64,000 nt of DNA from CAWIHA01 sp963835855 (GCA_963835855.1 CAWIHA010000025.1:1-64000); one strand, 5' to 3'. Counted from the first letter of the stretch, positions 1-8,681 are shown. Notes: generated from the sequence alone by a model not told the origin. Numbers and translations: made by a program.

Positions 1-37
1 CTGGAATAGAGAAAAGCAGCGAGGAGCGAGTACTAGC

Positions 38-1040
38 TTGTGTTGTGAAGGTGAGACCCCGGCCGGCGAGAAAGCTTCGACCCATGCCCATTTCTCCGCA
101 TTCTCGGCGATCCGCAAAGCGCAAGAGTTGCTGTTGGAGCATTTCGGGCCAACGCCGCTGATTAAGGCGAAAACCTTGGGTAGCGCGGGCGCTCAGGTTT
201 ACCTAAAGAACGAAACCGTACTTCCAACGGGCTCCTTCAAGCCGCGTGGCGCGCTGTTCGCCCTCGCCAGCAACTTGAAACGCCGCCGCATCGAAGAAGT
301 GATCGCTTGCAGCACCGGCAATCATGGCGCCGGGGTCGCGTTTGCCGCGAAAGCTCTGGGTGTGCCTGCCATTGTTTTCCTGCCGGAGCATCCAGTTCCG
401 TTGAAACGCAAAAACATCGAGCAACTCGGTGCGCGGATCGTGGATACGGGCAGCCCCGACCTTGCCGGCGCATTACAACATGCGAACGAGTCGCGCAGCG
501 CCCCGGCGTCTATTTCTTGAATGATGCCACCGATCCCGATCTTCCCGCGGGCACGGCGACCATTGCCATGGAGCTCCTGGAGCAGTTCCCGGCGATGACT
601 ACCGTGATTGTGCCGATGGAGACACGGCGCTGATCCGTGGATCGGCGCGGCATTGAGCGCGCGCCCTTCCGTGAGAGTCGTGGCGTGCAAGCCGAACGCG
701 CGCCTTCTTATTATTTGTCCTGGCAACAGGGCAAGGCGGTGCAGACCGACACGTGCGATACGTGCGCCGATGGATTGGCGACACGCACGCCGGATGAGGC
801 CAATGTGGCGAGCATCCGCGAGGTTGTGGACGAGGTGCTGCTGGTCAAAGAGGAAGAAATGCTCGAGCCATCCGGCGACTGCGCCGGGACGAGGGACTTT
901 TGGCGGAGCCCGCGGCGCCGCCGCTGTGGCAGCGTATCTAAGCAGCGGACCTCGCGCGGGGCAAACAGCTTTGCTCGTCACCGGGCGCAATATTTCCGAG
1001 GCCGTGCGGCAGCAGGCGGGAATTGCCGTGAGTTGATTGT
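38..1040 (+). pseudogene. Threonine dehydratase-type PLP enzyme, broken by several frameshifts
   Basis: The first ~150 codons (frame starting at 38) read as the N-terminus of a fold-type II PLP enzyme of the threonine/serine dehydratase family: the PLP-lysine motif GSFKPRGA, then the phosphate-binding STGNHGAGVA loop. Homology then moves between frames: NDATDPDLPAGTATIAMELL follows after about 495, IGAALS..SVRVV after about 640, GVQAERAPSYYLSWQQG through LLVKEEEML at about 690-870, then GAAAVAAYLSSGP and LLVTGRNIS at about 915-1000. Family order is preserved but at least four single-base indels are needed to join the pieces, so no intact enzyme can be made. I infer a decaying gene; sequencing error is less likely because so many indels fall in one gene. 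The remaining 170 bases to the next gene hold nothing I recognise apart from that gene's ribosome binding site. Confidence 0.8.
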
Positions 1041-1208
1041 AAATGCAAGAAGAAAAAGCAGAAAACTCGTGAACCGGCAGCGCTAGTACGTCTAGGATGT
1101 TTCTCCCTCTAGGCAAGCAGAGCAATTCAGGATAGAGTTTGATTCCCGCGGTGGAAGTCCCCACCAAATCGCGACTGGTTTGACACGAACCGGTGCAGGA
1201 GGTGCGCA

Positions 1209-1547
1209 ATGCCCAGATTGGCGCACTACATGGCTCAGTACGATCACGAACATGGTTCCCCATGGAATAAGTTGCTCCATGGCATTGGGATCCCGCTGAT
1301 TTTTGCGGGGATTATTCTCCTGGTGCTATTGAGGTGGCGCTGGGGAGTATCGTGCTTCGTGGGCGGTTGGGTTCTCCTGTTCGTAGGCCATCGGGTCGAG
1401 GGCAATAACCCGGCGTTTTTCCAGGGACCCATCTATTTGCTGGTGGGGCCAATCTGGGTCGCCAAGGAAATATGGACGTTTCTGAGCGGGGCACAGCGAG
1501 GACAGGAGCAGGATGTCCTGCCCCCAAGCAGTCCTAAGTCATTGTAA
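1209..1547 (+). CDS. Mpo1-like / DUF962 small membrane protein
   Basis: A 112-residue membrane protein. It contains the family-typical MAQYDHEHGSPWNKLLHGIG start, two hydrophobic helices (about 28-60), then GHRVEGNNPAFFQGPIYLL and a second hydrophobic stretch ending in GPIWVAKE. This pattern is that of DUF962/Mpo1 proteins. The eukaryotic member Mpo1 is a dioxygenase of fatty-acid alpha-oxidation whose conserved histidines bind iron; both His-containing motifs are visible here. The start is well supported by AGGAGG six bases upstream of ATG. It is followed closely by the PilZ protein gene on the same strand. Bacterial function is not established. Confidence 0.8.
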   Translation: MPRLAHYMAQYDHEHGSPWNKLLHGIGIPLIFAGIILLVLLRWRWGVSCFVGGWVLLFVGHRVEGNNPAFFQGPIYLLVGPIWVAKEIWTFLSGAQRGQEQDVLPPSSPKSL

Positions 1548-1576
1548 AGGTGGGTTTTACCCAGGATACGGCGACC

Positions 1577-3082
1577 ATGCAAAATGAAGAAAACGGGCCC
1601 GAACTGGCACCGGATGAGACGCCTCATCTTCACGAAGAGGCGAGCGATACGGTGACCGAAAGCGCAGTGGACGCAGGTTCTGAGTTGAGGAAGCGGCGCA
1701 GCACACGGATCGTGCAGGCGGTGCCGCTAATGGTGACCGGTGTGGACGCGCTCGGGCGTCCCTTCGCCGAGCGCACTTCGACACTCATTATCAACTGCCA
1801 CGGCTGCCGCTACCAGTCCAAGCACTACGTCCTGAAAAACATGTGGGTGAACCTGGAAGTACCCCACCCGGATTCCGGCCATTCGCCGAGGCGTGTGCGC
1901 GGCAAGGTGGCGTGGATCCAGCGGCCGCGGACGGTGCGCCAACTTTTCCAAGTTGCCTTGGAATTGGAACAGGCCGGCAATGCCTGGGGAATAGCGTTCC
2001 CTCCCGACGATTGGTTTGCCTTTCCGGAAGAGCCATGCGTTTCCGCCAGCGGCGGAGTTTCCGCCGAATTACCGACCAGTTCTGCGATTCCGCTCGCGGG
2101 AGAAGTGACGCTGCCTCCGGTCGAAGCGGAATCGGGCGGACCATTGCCGGACAACTTGCGGGTCTTCCCGGCCCCGGCGAGCGCCACGGACGCGTCGTTG
2201 CAACTGGCGCGGCAGGTCGCGCGCCTGCTGGCGGAAGCGAAGCAGCAGATTCACGCGGCGGCGCGCGAGGCGGCCGTGCAAGCGGTAAGCGCCGAGCACC
2301 GGCTGGCCTTTGAGCAGTGGGAGCAGAAGTACGTGGCGTTTCGCGAAGAAGTAGCGCGTGAAACGGCCCAGGCCATCGGTACGATCCAGCAGGAAACGGA
2401 AACGCAGGCACGCTCCGCGCAGGCTGCCGCCGCGGAATCATTGAAAGCGGAATTGCCCCGCTGGCTGGCGCCGCAATTGGAGCAACTCACGCACGAATTG
2501 ACGGCGCAGCTCGCGCGCGAAGGCGCTTTGCAGCGCGAGCAGCACGAAAAGCAACTCTCCGCCGCGCACGAAACCCTGCAGACACTCTGCGGGCAGGCCG
2601 AGGAAGCCGCGGCAAAACTGCGCACTCAAGCCGAAGCGGTGGAATCCCAGGTGACTTCGCGGCTGGACGCGGCGGCGCAGCAAGCCGAAGAAGAGGCGAG
2701 GCGGCGCGAGGAGTCCACAGGGGCGGAGCGGGAAGCGTTGACGACGACGGTGAACGAGCTGCACGAACGCGTGTCCGGCACACTGACGGAGGCGCAGAAT
2801 TCCCTGCGCGAACAGCTTGCCCGCGAACTTGAGTCCGCCCAGACCCGCTGGCAGGCTACCCTGGAATCCGCGATTCAGGCGGCCCAGGAGCGGGTTTCGG
2901 GAGCGTTGCAGGAGGAAACCAAGGGGCTCCGGGCGGAATTGCAGGAAGAGGGAGCCAAGCAGAGCGCCAGCGTGCGCGACGCCTTCCGCCGGATCGATCT
3001 CAAGACCACGCAGAAGGATCTCAAAGTGCAAGCGCGCAAGGGATACTTCGCCGAACCGGTGAACGCGGAAAGCGGATCGTAG
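1577..3082 (+). CDS. PilZ-like domain protein with long coiled coil
   Basis: About 501 residues. Residues ~40-155 carry a PilZ-like region: an RKRRSTRI arginine cluster followed by a beta-rich stretch with GRPFAERTSTLIINCHGCRY and a conserved VNLEVPHP segment, a form common in Acidobacteriota. A proline-rich linker follows (~160-215). The rest (~215-480) is an alanine/glutamate/glutamine-rich, almost proline-free coiled coil, ending in a basic tail. PilZ domains usually bind cyclic di-GMP; here only the arginine cluster supports that, so binding is inferred. The coiled coil suggests a scaffold or oligomer. An in-frame GTG at 1550 is possible, but ATG 1577 has AGGA about ten bases upstream. 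No signal peptide or membrane segment is visible, so it is probably cytoplasmic. Confidence 0.7.
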   Translation: MQNEENGPELAPDETPHLHEEASDTVTESAVDAGSELRKRRSTRIVQAVPLMVTGVDALGRPFAERTSTLIINCHGCRYQSKHYVLKNMWVNLEVPHPDSGHSPRRVRGKVAWIQRPRTVRQLFQVALELEQAGNAWGIAFPPDDWFAFPEEPCVSASGGVSAELPTSSAIPLAGEVTLPPVEAESGGPLPDNLRVFPAPASATDASLQLARQVARLLAEAKQQIHAAAREAAVQAVSAEHRLAFEQWEQKYVAFREEVARETAQAIGTIQQETETQARSAQAAAAESLKAELPRWLAPQLEQLTHELTAQLAREGALQREQHEKQLSAAHETLQTLCGQAEEAAAKLRTQAEAVESQVTSRLDAAAQQAEEEARRREESTGAEREALTTTVNELHERVSGTLTEAQNSLREQLARELESAQTRWQATLESAIQAAQERVSGALQEETKGLRAELQEEGAKQSASVRDAFRRIDLKTTQKDLKVQARKGYFAEPVNAESGS

Positions 3083-3162
3083 AGCGCGCTGCGCTCGGTC
3101 AGCAGCTCCAAGGCGCGGTGATCGGCACAGCGGCATTTAGCCTCGAACGCCGCAGGCAGCTT

Positions 3163-4440
3163 TCACTCCACCAGAACCTCTGCGGTATCGGCCACTCTCA
3201 ACCAGCCGCGCGATTTTGTCAGTAGCTTGACGACCTCCTGGGCGCTCAAGCGCCCGCTCGCGTGGAGTGAAGCAAGGTTCAGCAGGTCCAGCGTTCTCAG
3301 CACCAGGATATTGTTTCGCGCGGCATGCTGAGTCTGCTCAGGTGCTATCCGCTGGTCCTTGTCAGTGACGGACGAGGAAGCCTTCATATGCGTGTTGACT
3401 ATCAGCAATGAGGGGAAGTCTGACGGTAGCCTTTTGCGCTCTCGGTGGCTGTCGGCCTGGTTCACCTGTTCACGTCCGACTCCCCTGTTGACGCCTTTCA
3501 CTTCGACGAGCGCTACAACGTTTCCCCCAGAATCCAATAGCGTCAGGTCCTCCCGAAAGGCCTCCTCGCGCTTGGGCTTCAGCGGCAGCATCTTTTCGAA
3601 GACCTCGATTACCGCGTCAACCAAGGGCTCGCCTTGCAAGACCAATACCCGTTTCAGACGCTCGAGGTCTTTCAGCCTCTGTTCAATACCAGAGATCTCG
3701 TTGGACAGCCGCAGCTTAGCTTCGAGCAGCCCGGCTTCATCCGGGAACCGATACTCGGCGGCCCATTCGGGCAAATCCTGCGCCAGACGCTCCCAGAGAG
3801 ATACAACGCCGTCCGCCAGGATGCGGTAATACTCCTCCGTTGCTTCGTCGGTTGGGTCGGGGAGCAACGTCGGCATGAGAAACAGGCTGCCATCGACAAC
3901 GACCGAAACCGGCCTCCCGCCGACTGACGCTACCGTCTTTGCGGCCTTATCTCCATACGGCGGAGATAGAAACGACCACGCTGCACCATAGCGCTGAAAG
4001 AAGTTCGCTAGCTCGTCAACCTTACTTTTGACCAGCGGCACCCGGTTGATAAACGCACCTGGCATGATCTGGAATCTTAAGAGCAAGCGCTTGGACAGGT
4101 CTGTGTCATCAAGGTCGCTGATGGGATCGGCTAACAGCAGGCAGACGAGACCTCGTCCTTCGAGCACCGCGAGTACCTCCTTTGTGCGCTTGTCCAGCTC
4201 GTCCCGATCCCAGCGGCGCGTGCGGGCGCCTCCATAGCGCCCGGGGACGGGTTCGAGCTGCTCAAAGCTTCCCTGGAAGACGATGACCCCGTCGAAATCC
4301 TGAAAACCGCGGTGCCTCTTTCCACTTCCCGAATTCCAGTTTGTATTTCGCTGACGAGACATCCCGCGGGATAGGAAGCCCCTGAGATCGTGCCCGTACA
4401 CAAGTATTCGGTACGCTTGACGCTCTGTGGCGGCGTTCAT
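3163..4440 (-). CDS. Unknown protein with C-terminal PD-(D/E)xK nuclease-like motif
   Basis: A 425-residue soluble protein I cannot assign to a named family. Residues 10-130 look like an alpha/beta domain (strands RILVYG, DGVIVFQG, GLVCLLLADP). A charged helix at ~236-268 is probably a coiled coil. Residues 291-333 carry the best motif: acidic E297-D298, then D303, then strand VVALVEVKG with E313 and K315, followed by GVGREQVNQADSHRER. That resembles the E/D...E-x-K core of PD-(D/E)xK restriction-like nucleases. The coordinates leave it alone between two unrelated genes, convergent with the PilZ gene, and it is less GC-rich than its neighbours, so acquisition is possible. A defence or DNA-processing role is inference only. 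Confidence 0.6.
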   Translation of the reverse strand: MNAATERQAYRILVYGHDLRGFLSRGMSRQRNTNWNSGSGKRHRGFQDFDGVIVFQGSFEQLEPVPGRYGGARTRRWDRDELDKRTKEVLAVLEGRGLVCLLLADPISDLDDTDLSKRLLLRFQIMPGAFINRVPLVKSKVDELANFFQRYGAAWSFLSPPYGDKAAKTVASVGGRPVSVVVDGSLFLMPTLLPDPTDEATEEYYRILADGVVSLWERLAQDLPEWAAEYRFPDEAGLLEAKLRLSNEISGIEQRLKDLERLKRVLVLQGEPLVDAVIEVFEKMLPLKPKREEAFREDLTLLDSGGNVVALVEVKGVNRGVGREQVNQADSHRERKRLPSDFPSLLIVNTHMKASSSVTDKDQRIAPEQTQHAARNNILVLRTLDLLNLASLHASGRLSAQEVVKLLTKSRGWLRVADTAEVLVE

Positions 4441-4504
4441 GAGTGTATTCTTTCAGATGCCACGCGCGGATCGCCGAAGGACCGCGACTCCGTGCGTCCG
4501 TGTC

Positions 4505-5389
4505 CTACGCTCCCGTCAGATACTTCTTCCTACGCTCGAAATAATCCCGGATCGCGACTTCGAGCGGGGGCATAGGCTCGAGTCCGAGGCTCTCGATTTT
4601 CGCGTTCGATAGCGCCGAGTACCTGGGCCGGTGCGCGGCGGTGCGGTATTCCCGTTCGTTGGTGGGCCGCAGCTCGGGGTTCAGGCCGGCGATCTGAAAG
4701 ATCAGGCGCGCATAGTTGAACCAAGAAATTGCAGCGCCGCCTCCGACGTGAAACACACCGCCTTGGGTCCGCTCGGCCAGATCCACCGAACGCTCCGCCA
4801 GCAACGGCGCGTAAGTCGGCGAGGCGAAGTGGTCTTCCACCACCCGGATCGGCTTGCCCGAAGACGCCATCCGCAGCATCAGCTCGATGAAGTTTCCGCG
4901 CGCGGTGTTCAGACCGCCGGGCCCGAAGACGCCCGAAGTGCGTATGATCACCGGCTGGTCGAGATAGGCCTGCGCGTACAGCTCGCCGGCGAGTTTCGAC
5001 ACGGCATAGGCGCCGAGAGGGTGCGGACGGTCTTCTTCGGTATAAGGCCGGCCAGCCGCTCCGTCAAACACATAGTCGGTGGAATAGTGCACGAGTTGGG
5101 CGTTCACCTGGCGGCAGCCGAGCGCGATATTGCGAACCGCCAGAGCGTTCACGAGGAAGGCGGCCTGGGGATCCTGCTCGGCCACATCCACCTGGTTGTG
5201 CGCGGCGGCGTTGAAGACAACCTGCGGGTCCACCTCCGCCAAGTGCCGCTCGACACGCGCACGGTCGGTGATATCGAGTTGCGCCCGGTCGGAGCCGGAT
5301 ATTTCGTAGCCCCTCCGCTTCAGCACCTGCATCAGCTCCACGCCGAGCTGACCCAAATTCCCGAAGACGACGGCCCTTTTGGACATCAT
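4505..5389 (-). CDS. rfbD: dTDP-4-dehydrorhamnose reductase-like SDR (RfbD family)
   Basis: A 294-residue extended SDR of RfbD type, which reduces dTDP-4-keto-L-rhamnose to dTDP-L-rhamnose with NAD(P)H. Visible are the Rossmann GNLGQLG motif (residues 10-16), LDITDR, VVFNAAAHNQVDVAEQDP, STDYVFDG (103-110), the catalytic YAVSK (Y128, K132), and the family segment FGPGG..ARGNFIELMLRMA. Length matches the family (about 290). The VDVAEQDP stretch differs slightly from the usual VDKAESDP form, so a related sugar-nucleotide reductase is possible. No rfbA, rfbB or rfbC lies beside it; the cell's polysaccharide genes in this window are scattered. Two adjacent ATG codons begin it; either could serve. 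Confidence 0.8.
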   Translation of the reverse strand: MMSKRAVVFGNLGQLGVELMQVLKRRGYEISGSDRAQLDITDRARVERHLAEVDPQVVFNAAAHNQVDVAEQDPQAAFLVNALAVRNIALGCRQVNAQLVHYSTDYVFDGAAGRPYTEEDRPHPLGAYAVSKLAGELYAQAYLDQPVIIRTSGVFGPGGLNTARGNFIELMLRMASSGKPIRVVEDHFASPTYAPLLAERSVDLAERTQGGVFHVGGGAAISWFNYARLIFQIAGLNPELRPTNEREYRTAAHRPRYSALSNAKIESLGLEPMPPLEVAIRDYFERRKKYLTGA

Positions 5390-5482
5390 CCGCTACGATA
5401 TCAGATCGGCGGGATGGAGAGTTGGAATCCGCGCGAGATTCGGATGCATCTAACTGGCTGAAACGGGAGGGCTGAAACGACG

Positions 5483-5581
5483 ATGACGGCGGGCAACCTG
5501 AGGACGCTGCTCTATATCGCTTTGCTGGTCACGCTGATCTTATCCGTCTATCACGGCATCACGACTTTTCCCGTGTCCTGA
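5483..5581 (+). CDS. Possible 32-residue single-pass membrane peptide
   Basis: A short frame with ATG preceded by GGGAGGG twelve bases upstream. The peptide has a short N-terminus with one arginine, a hydrophobic run (LLYIALLVTLILSVY) long enough for one membrane helix, and a short polar tail. Its last 23 bases overlap the 3' end of the convergent PilZ gene. I recognise no family. The composition and ribosome binding site make it plausible but it could be chance. Confidence 0.3.
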   Translation: MTAGNLRTLLYIALLVTLILSVYHGITTFPVS

Positions 5582-5915
5582 CCGGGGCGGGGATGGTTTC
5601 TTCCGCCGGGCGGCCGAGCAGCCTGTTCGCAAGCCTGGCCAGTTCAGCGGTGTCATATAACGCGTGCTCGAGTTCGAGCCCGATGGCGAAATGCCCGTTC
5701 TGCCACTGGCAATAACAGACCTCTCCGAGCAGCAGCGTCTGGCCCCATTCCAGCTTCACCGGAAGACCGGGACGCAATGCCCGATCCGTAACCAGCCGCA
5801 CACCGTTGACGGAGACATTCACGATGCGGCCCTCGATTACGTTCTCAGCGTCACCCAGCAGCGTCAATCGAACCGGCTGGTCTATGGCGGCGCGGGACTG
5901 GCTTCGTCTCTCCAT
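5559..5915 (-). CDS. PilZ domain protein
   Basis: A 118-residue protein that is essentially one PilZ domain, the c-di-GMP-binding fold. It begins MERRSQSRAAIDQPVRL, giving the arginine cluster that normally contacts the ligand, followed by VNVSVNGVRLVTD, which matches the second PilZ motif ((D/N)xSxxG), and a closing FAIGLELE strand. Length is normal for a stand-alone PilZ protein. It lies downstream of the broken LysR gene on the same strand, with about 70 bases between. Such proteins usually transmit c-di-GMP levels to motility or polysaccharide export; its partner is unknown here. Confidence 0.8.
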   Translation of the reverse strand: MERRSQSRAAIDQPVRLTLLGDAENVIEGRIVNVSVNGVRLVTDRALRPGLPVKLEWGQTLLLGEVCYCQWQNGHFAIGLELEHALYDTAELARLANRLLGRPAEETIPAPVRTREKS

Positions 5916-5984
5916 GCAATGTGAATCGGCATCCGGCGGGAAAAGAATCAGATGAATGTGGCGGGAAGTTTCAAGTCTCCGCGG

Positions 5985-6922
5985 TCACGACAAGCTCTGC
6001 GCCCTCCGGCGCGCCGCTTCGGCCTTGGCGGCGCCGGGCACTCCGGCGTGTTCCAGAACCACTTCGATAAAGCCGAGCGCCGCTTTGGACAGCGGTTTGT
6101 CCTTGCGATACACCAGGCCGAGCTGGCGCAGCATCGGCTCCGGCGCCAGTGAGATCGCACACAGCCGGCCGGAAGCAATCTCGTCCCGGCAGTGCGAGGC
6201 GGCGAGAAACGAGATGCCGAGCCCGGCAATCACGAACCGCTTGGTCATCTCGGTGGAATCGAGACTCGATCGAGACACGCAAGGAGTCTTCGACACACTC
6301 CAGCCACTGGTCCAGACGAGCGCGCGTTGTCCCATACTTCGGCAGCACGAGGGGATAGGGCAGCACGTCCCCGGCGGTCACGGCCTGGTTGGCGGCGAGC
6401 GGATGGCCGGCCGGCACGATGAGCTTGACCTCGTCGGAATGGATCTTCACCACCTGAATCTTCCTGTCTTGCACCGGGAGCTGGGCGATACCGAAATCCG
6501 CCACGTTCTCCAGAATGGCTTCCACAATCTTGGAACCGTAGGAGCGCTCAACCAGCACCTGCACGTTCGGGAAGCGGCGGTTGTACTCGGAGAAGACCTG
6601 CGGCAGGACGTAAATGCATGTGGCCTCGTTCGCCGCGATTACCAACTCGCCGCGCGGCGTGTGTTCGAGCCTCGTTGACGGCGTCCTGGGCCTGCCGGCG
6701 CAGAGCGAGGATCTGCTCAGCGAAGCGGCTGAAGATTTTGCCGGCGGTGGTGAGGGAGATGCGGCTGCCAAACCGGTCAAAGAGCCGCGTGTTGAGCTCC
6801 TGCTCGAGTTGCCGGATTTGCGCGCTGATGGCCGGCTGGGTTCGATAACAGGTCTGTGCCGCTTTCGAGAAACTCTTCAAACGGACAATCTCGATAAAAG
6901 TGTGCAGTTGATCGAGGTCCAT
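5985..6922 (-). pseudogene. LysR-type transcriptional regulator with two frameshifts
   Basis: The N-terminus starting at 6922 is a clear LysR helix-turn-helix (MDLDQLHTFIEIVRLKSFSK, then QPAISAQIRQLEQELNTRLF). Homology leaves this frame near 6670 and continues in another with HTPRGELVIAANEATCIYVL, the start of the effector-binding domain, through PLVLPKYGTTRARLDQWLE. Near 6250 it changes frame again to MTKRFVIAGLGISFLAASHC and the C-terminal helix KAALGFIEVVLEHAGV, ending at 5985. Together the three parts make a normal ~310-residue regulator, so two single-base indels separate an intact gene from this sequence. The pieces are otherwise well conserved, so the breaks are recent or are assembly errors. 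No catabolic target gene is divergently adjacent. Confidence 0.75.
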
Positions 6923-7182
6923 AGACGGGTTGGGCGGCGCCGGCCCGAACGAAAAAATCGATGGGCGGGATAGAAATAATGAATTTCCTGCTCGCGCTCC
7001 GGCTTGCTACTAATTGTAACAAGCGATCCCGGGCGGTGCGGTCCGAAATGGAACGTGGGAATAATACCGCAACCGCCACGTGCCGCACCTCCAGCCCGGG
7101 CATTTCTCTGGTCCCCGCACAAAACGGCGTTTCACGGCTTCCTGGCCAGCGCTACCGCCTTGCGGCTCTCCACCGGGCGGAC

Positions 7183-7211
7183 GCAGGGACCCGAAGACTT
7201 CGGGTCCCTGC
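7183..7211 (-). terminator. Strong hairpin, probable terminator
   Basis: A near-perfect inverted repeat with 13-14-base arms (GCAGGGACCCGAA / TTCGGGTCCCTGC) and a three-base loop. It sits 19 bases beyond the stop codon of the WxxGxW lipoprotein gene, read on the minus strand. There is no long T-run after it on that strand, so termination efficiency is uncertain. The rest of 6923-7182, between the LysR start and this hairpin, shows no gene I can support. Confidence 0.5.
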
Positions 7212-7229
7212 CCCTCGGAGAGTTTTCGT

Positions 7230-7529
7230 TTAACGCCAGCGGCCTTCTCGCCAGCGGTAGTGGTTGCCCCGGTGCTCCCAACGGCCGGCTTCCCAGTGGT
7301 GGCGCCCATGCGGTGGGCGCTCCCATCGTCCAGGAATCCAGGTGTAGGCGCCGCCGCTCCAGCCCCAGTAGCCGTTGATCCAGATGAACCCTGGTCCGGG
7401 CACCGGCCCGTAAGTTTCTACGGGGAGTGGCGGTGGCGGCGTGGTCGCATACACTCCCACGTACCCACCACCGCAACCTCCCATGGCGAGGGTTGCCACC
7501 ATCAGCCCCATCAGAACCCAACGTCTCAT
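7230..7529 (-). CDS. WxxGxW-repeat lipoprotein
   Basis: A 99-residue exported protein. The N-terminus MRRWVLMGLMVATLAMGGC is a lipoprotein signal with the cysteine at residue 19. After a proline-rich linker come repeats of the type GYWGW, YTWIPGRW, HHWEAGRW and YRWREGRW, the WxxGxW repeat found in small envelope proteins of proteobacteria and acidobacteria. Function is unknown. The start is supported by AGGAG five bases upstream, and its ATG overlaps the stop of the upstream gene (ATGA), so the two are probably translationally coupled. A hairpin terminator follows. Confidence 0.75.
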   Translation of the reverse strand: MRRWVLMGLMVATLAMGGCGGGYVGVYATTPPPPLPVETYGPVPGPGFIWINGYWGWSGGAYTWIPGRWERPPHGRHHWEAGRWEHRGNHYRWREGRWR

Positions 7530-8080
7530 ATGATCTCCTGCGCTGATCGGCGCCGGTGTTCGCGCAGCTCTTCGCGCCGCTCTATTACAGCGTGCGCGGC
7601 CACCTCTTCTCCGGCCGTCCCGTCGTAGGATTCTTCCGTGGAACCCAGCCAGAGCACATTCATGTGCAAGCCCTCGTCCAGGTATTGCAACAGGATCTCC
7701 CGGCCGTTGGTGAAGCGAACGCCGTCGCGGTACCGGTAGGCCGACGCGCTCAGCTCGACGAACTTCACTTCCTCCACCGCTCCGACGCCGAGTTCCCGTT
7801 GCAAGTTCTTCGGAATGTCCCGCATCCTCAGACGCGCCCCAGGTGGGATGCACACGGCTGGAACCCGCTCTATCCGTAGGGATGGGGGCTTCAGCCAACT
7901 CTTCACCGCCGACCACCACGATCCACGGCCATGGCCCCAGTCCAGCCGCACGCGATTCGTCTTCGCCAAATCCGCCGCTGACGCCAGGCCGATCGAACTG
8001 GTGGGGAACCTATGGGTGACAAGCTCCTCTCCTTCAACTGCCAGGCGGTTGGGAATGGCATGCAATGAATAGTCGCACAT
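7526..8080 (-). CDS. Conserved protein beginning MCDYSLHAIPNRLA, unknown function
   Basis: A 184-residue soluble protein. The N-terminus MCDYSLHAIPNRLAVEGEEL is distinctive and I recall similar starts in uncharacterised proteins of proteobacteria and acidobacteria; no function is known to me. It has a cysteine at position 2 and ends in a glutamate/arginine-rich helix. The chosen ATG at 8080 has a strong GAGGAGG about nine bases upstream; a longer open frame to 8251 has no such site and would run into the neighbouring gene. It overlaps the start of the WxxGxW lipoprotein by four bases, so the pair forms an operon. It is divergent from the receiver-like gene at 8211, with 130 bases between for both promoters. 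Confidence 0.65.
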   Translation of the reverse strand: MCDYSLHAIPNRLAVEGEELVTHRFPTSSIGLASAADLAKTNRVRLDWGHGRGSWWSAVKSWLKPPSLRIERVPAVCIPPGARLRMRDIPKNLQRELGVGAVEEVKFVELSASAYRYRDGVRFTNGREILLQYLDEGLHMNVLWLGSTEESYDGTAGEEVAAHAVIERREELREHRRRSAQEII

Positions 8081-8210
8081 TGTCGTTTGCCTCCTCTGAA
8101 AGTCGGTCCCAGATTGACCTGATTCTATTGCAACACAGTTTGGGCAAAGTGGGGATAGTTCAGTTGTGCCATAGTGGATGGGGGTATCCTGCCGGCTTCC
8201 GGAGGAGGTC

Positions 8211-8681
8211 ATGCCGATGGGCGCGGCGGAAGAAGTTCGGGTTCTGGCCATCAGTGCCGCGGAAGAAGATTTCGTTTCGCTCCAGCACGTCTTCAGTCAC
8301 TCGAAGTGGAGATTCGACCGCGTACACACGCTCGCCGAGGCCGTAGCGTACCTGCGCGAAAACGATGCCGCAGTGGTCATCTCCCCGTGCGAACTGCCCG
8401 ATGGCAACTGGAAAACGGTCCTCAGCGAATTGGTGCGCCAACCGCAGGCGCCGCGGTTGATTGTGTACTCGGATGCAGCCAATGACCGCCTCTGGGCGGA
8501 AGTCCTCGACCATGGGGGCTACGACCTGGTGAGAGTGCCGTTCGAGGCAGGCGAGATCGTCCGGGTGGTGAGTCTGGCGTGGCGGCAGTGGAAGGACGAG
8601 TGGCTGCAACGCAGCCAGGGGGCACAGCGCGCCAGCGGCCGGCGGCAGACCCCGCGCACCCGTAACGCGGGCGGCGATTGA
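8211..8681 (+). CDS. Degenerate response-regulator receiver-like protein
   Basis: A 156-residue protein with the repeating beta/alpha pattern of a CheY-like receiver (VRVLAISA, AAVVISPCELPDG, APRLIVYSDA, YDLVRVPF). The acidic pair after strand 1 is missing, the position of the phospho-acceptor aspartate reads S-P rather than D, and the usual lysine in the last loop is arginine. It is therefore probably a pseudo-receiver that is not phosphorylated, serving as a protein-binding module. No output domain follows; the C-terminus is a basic tail. ATG 8211 has GGAGGAGG immediately upstream. It stands alone before lipA. Confidence 0.6.
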   Translation: MPMGAAEEVRVLAISAAEEDFVSLQHVFSHSKWRFDRVHTLAEAVAYLRENDAAVVISPCELPDGNWKTVLSELVRQPQAPRLIVYSDAANDRLWAEVLDHGGYDLVRVPFEAGEIVRVVSLAWRQWKDEWLQRSQGAQRASGRRQTPRTRNAGGD

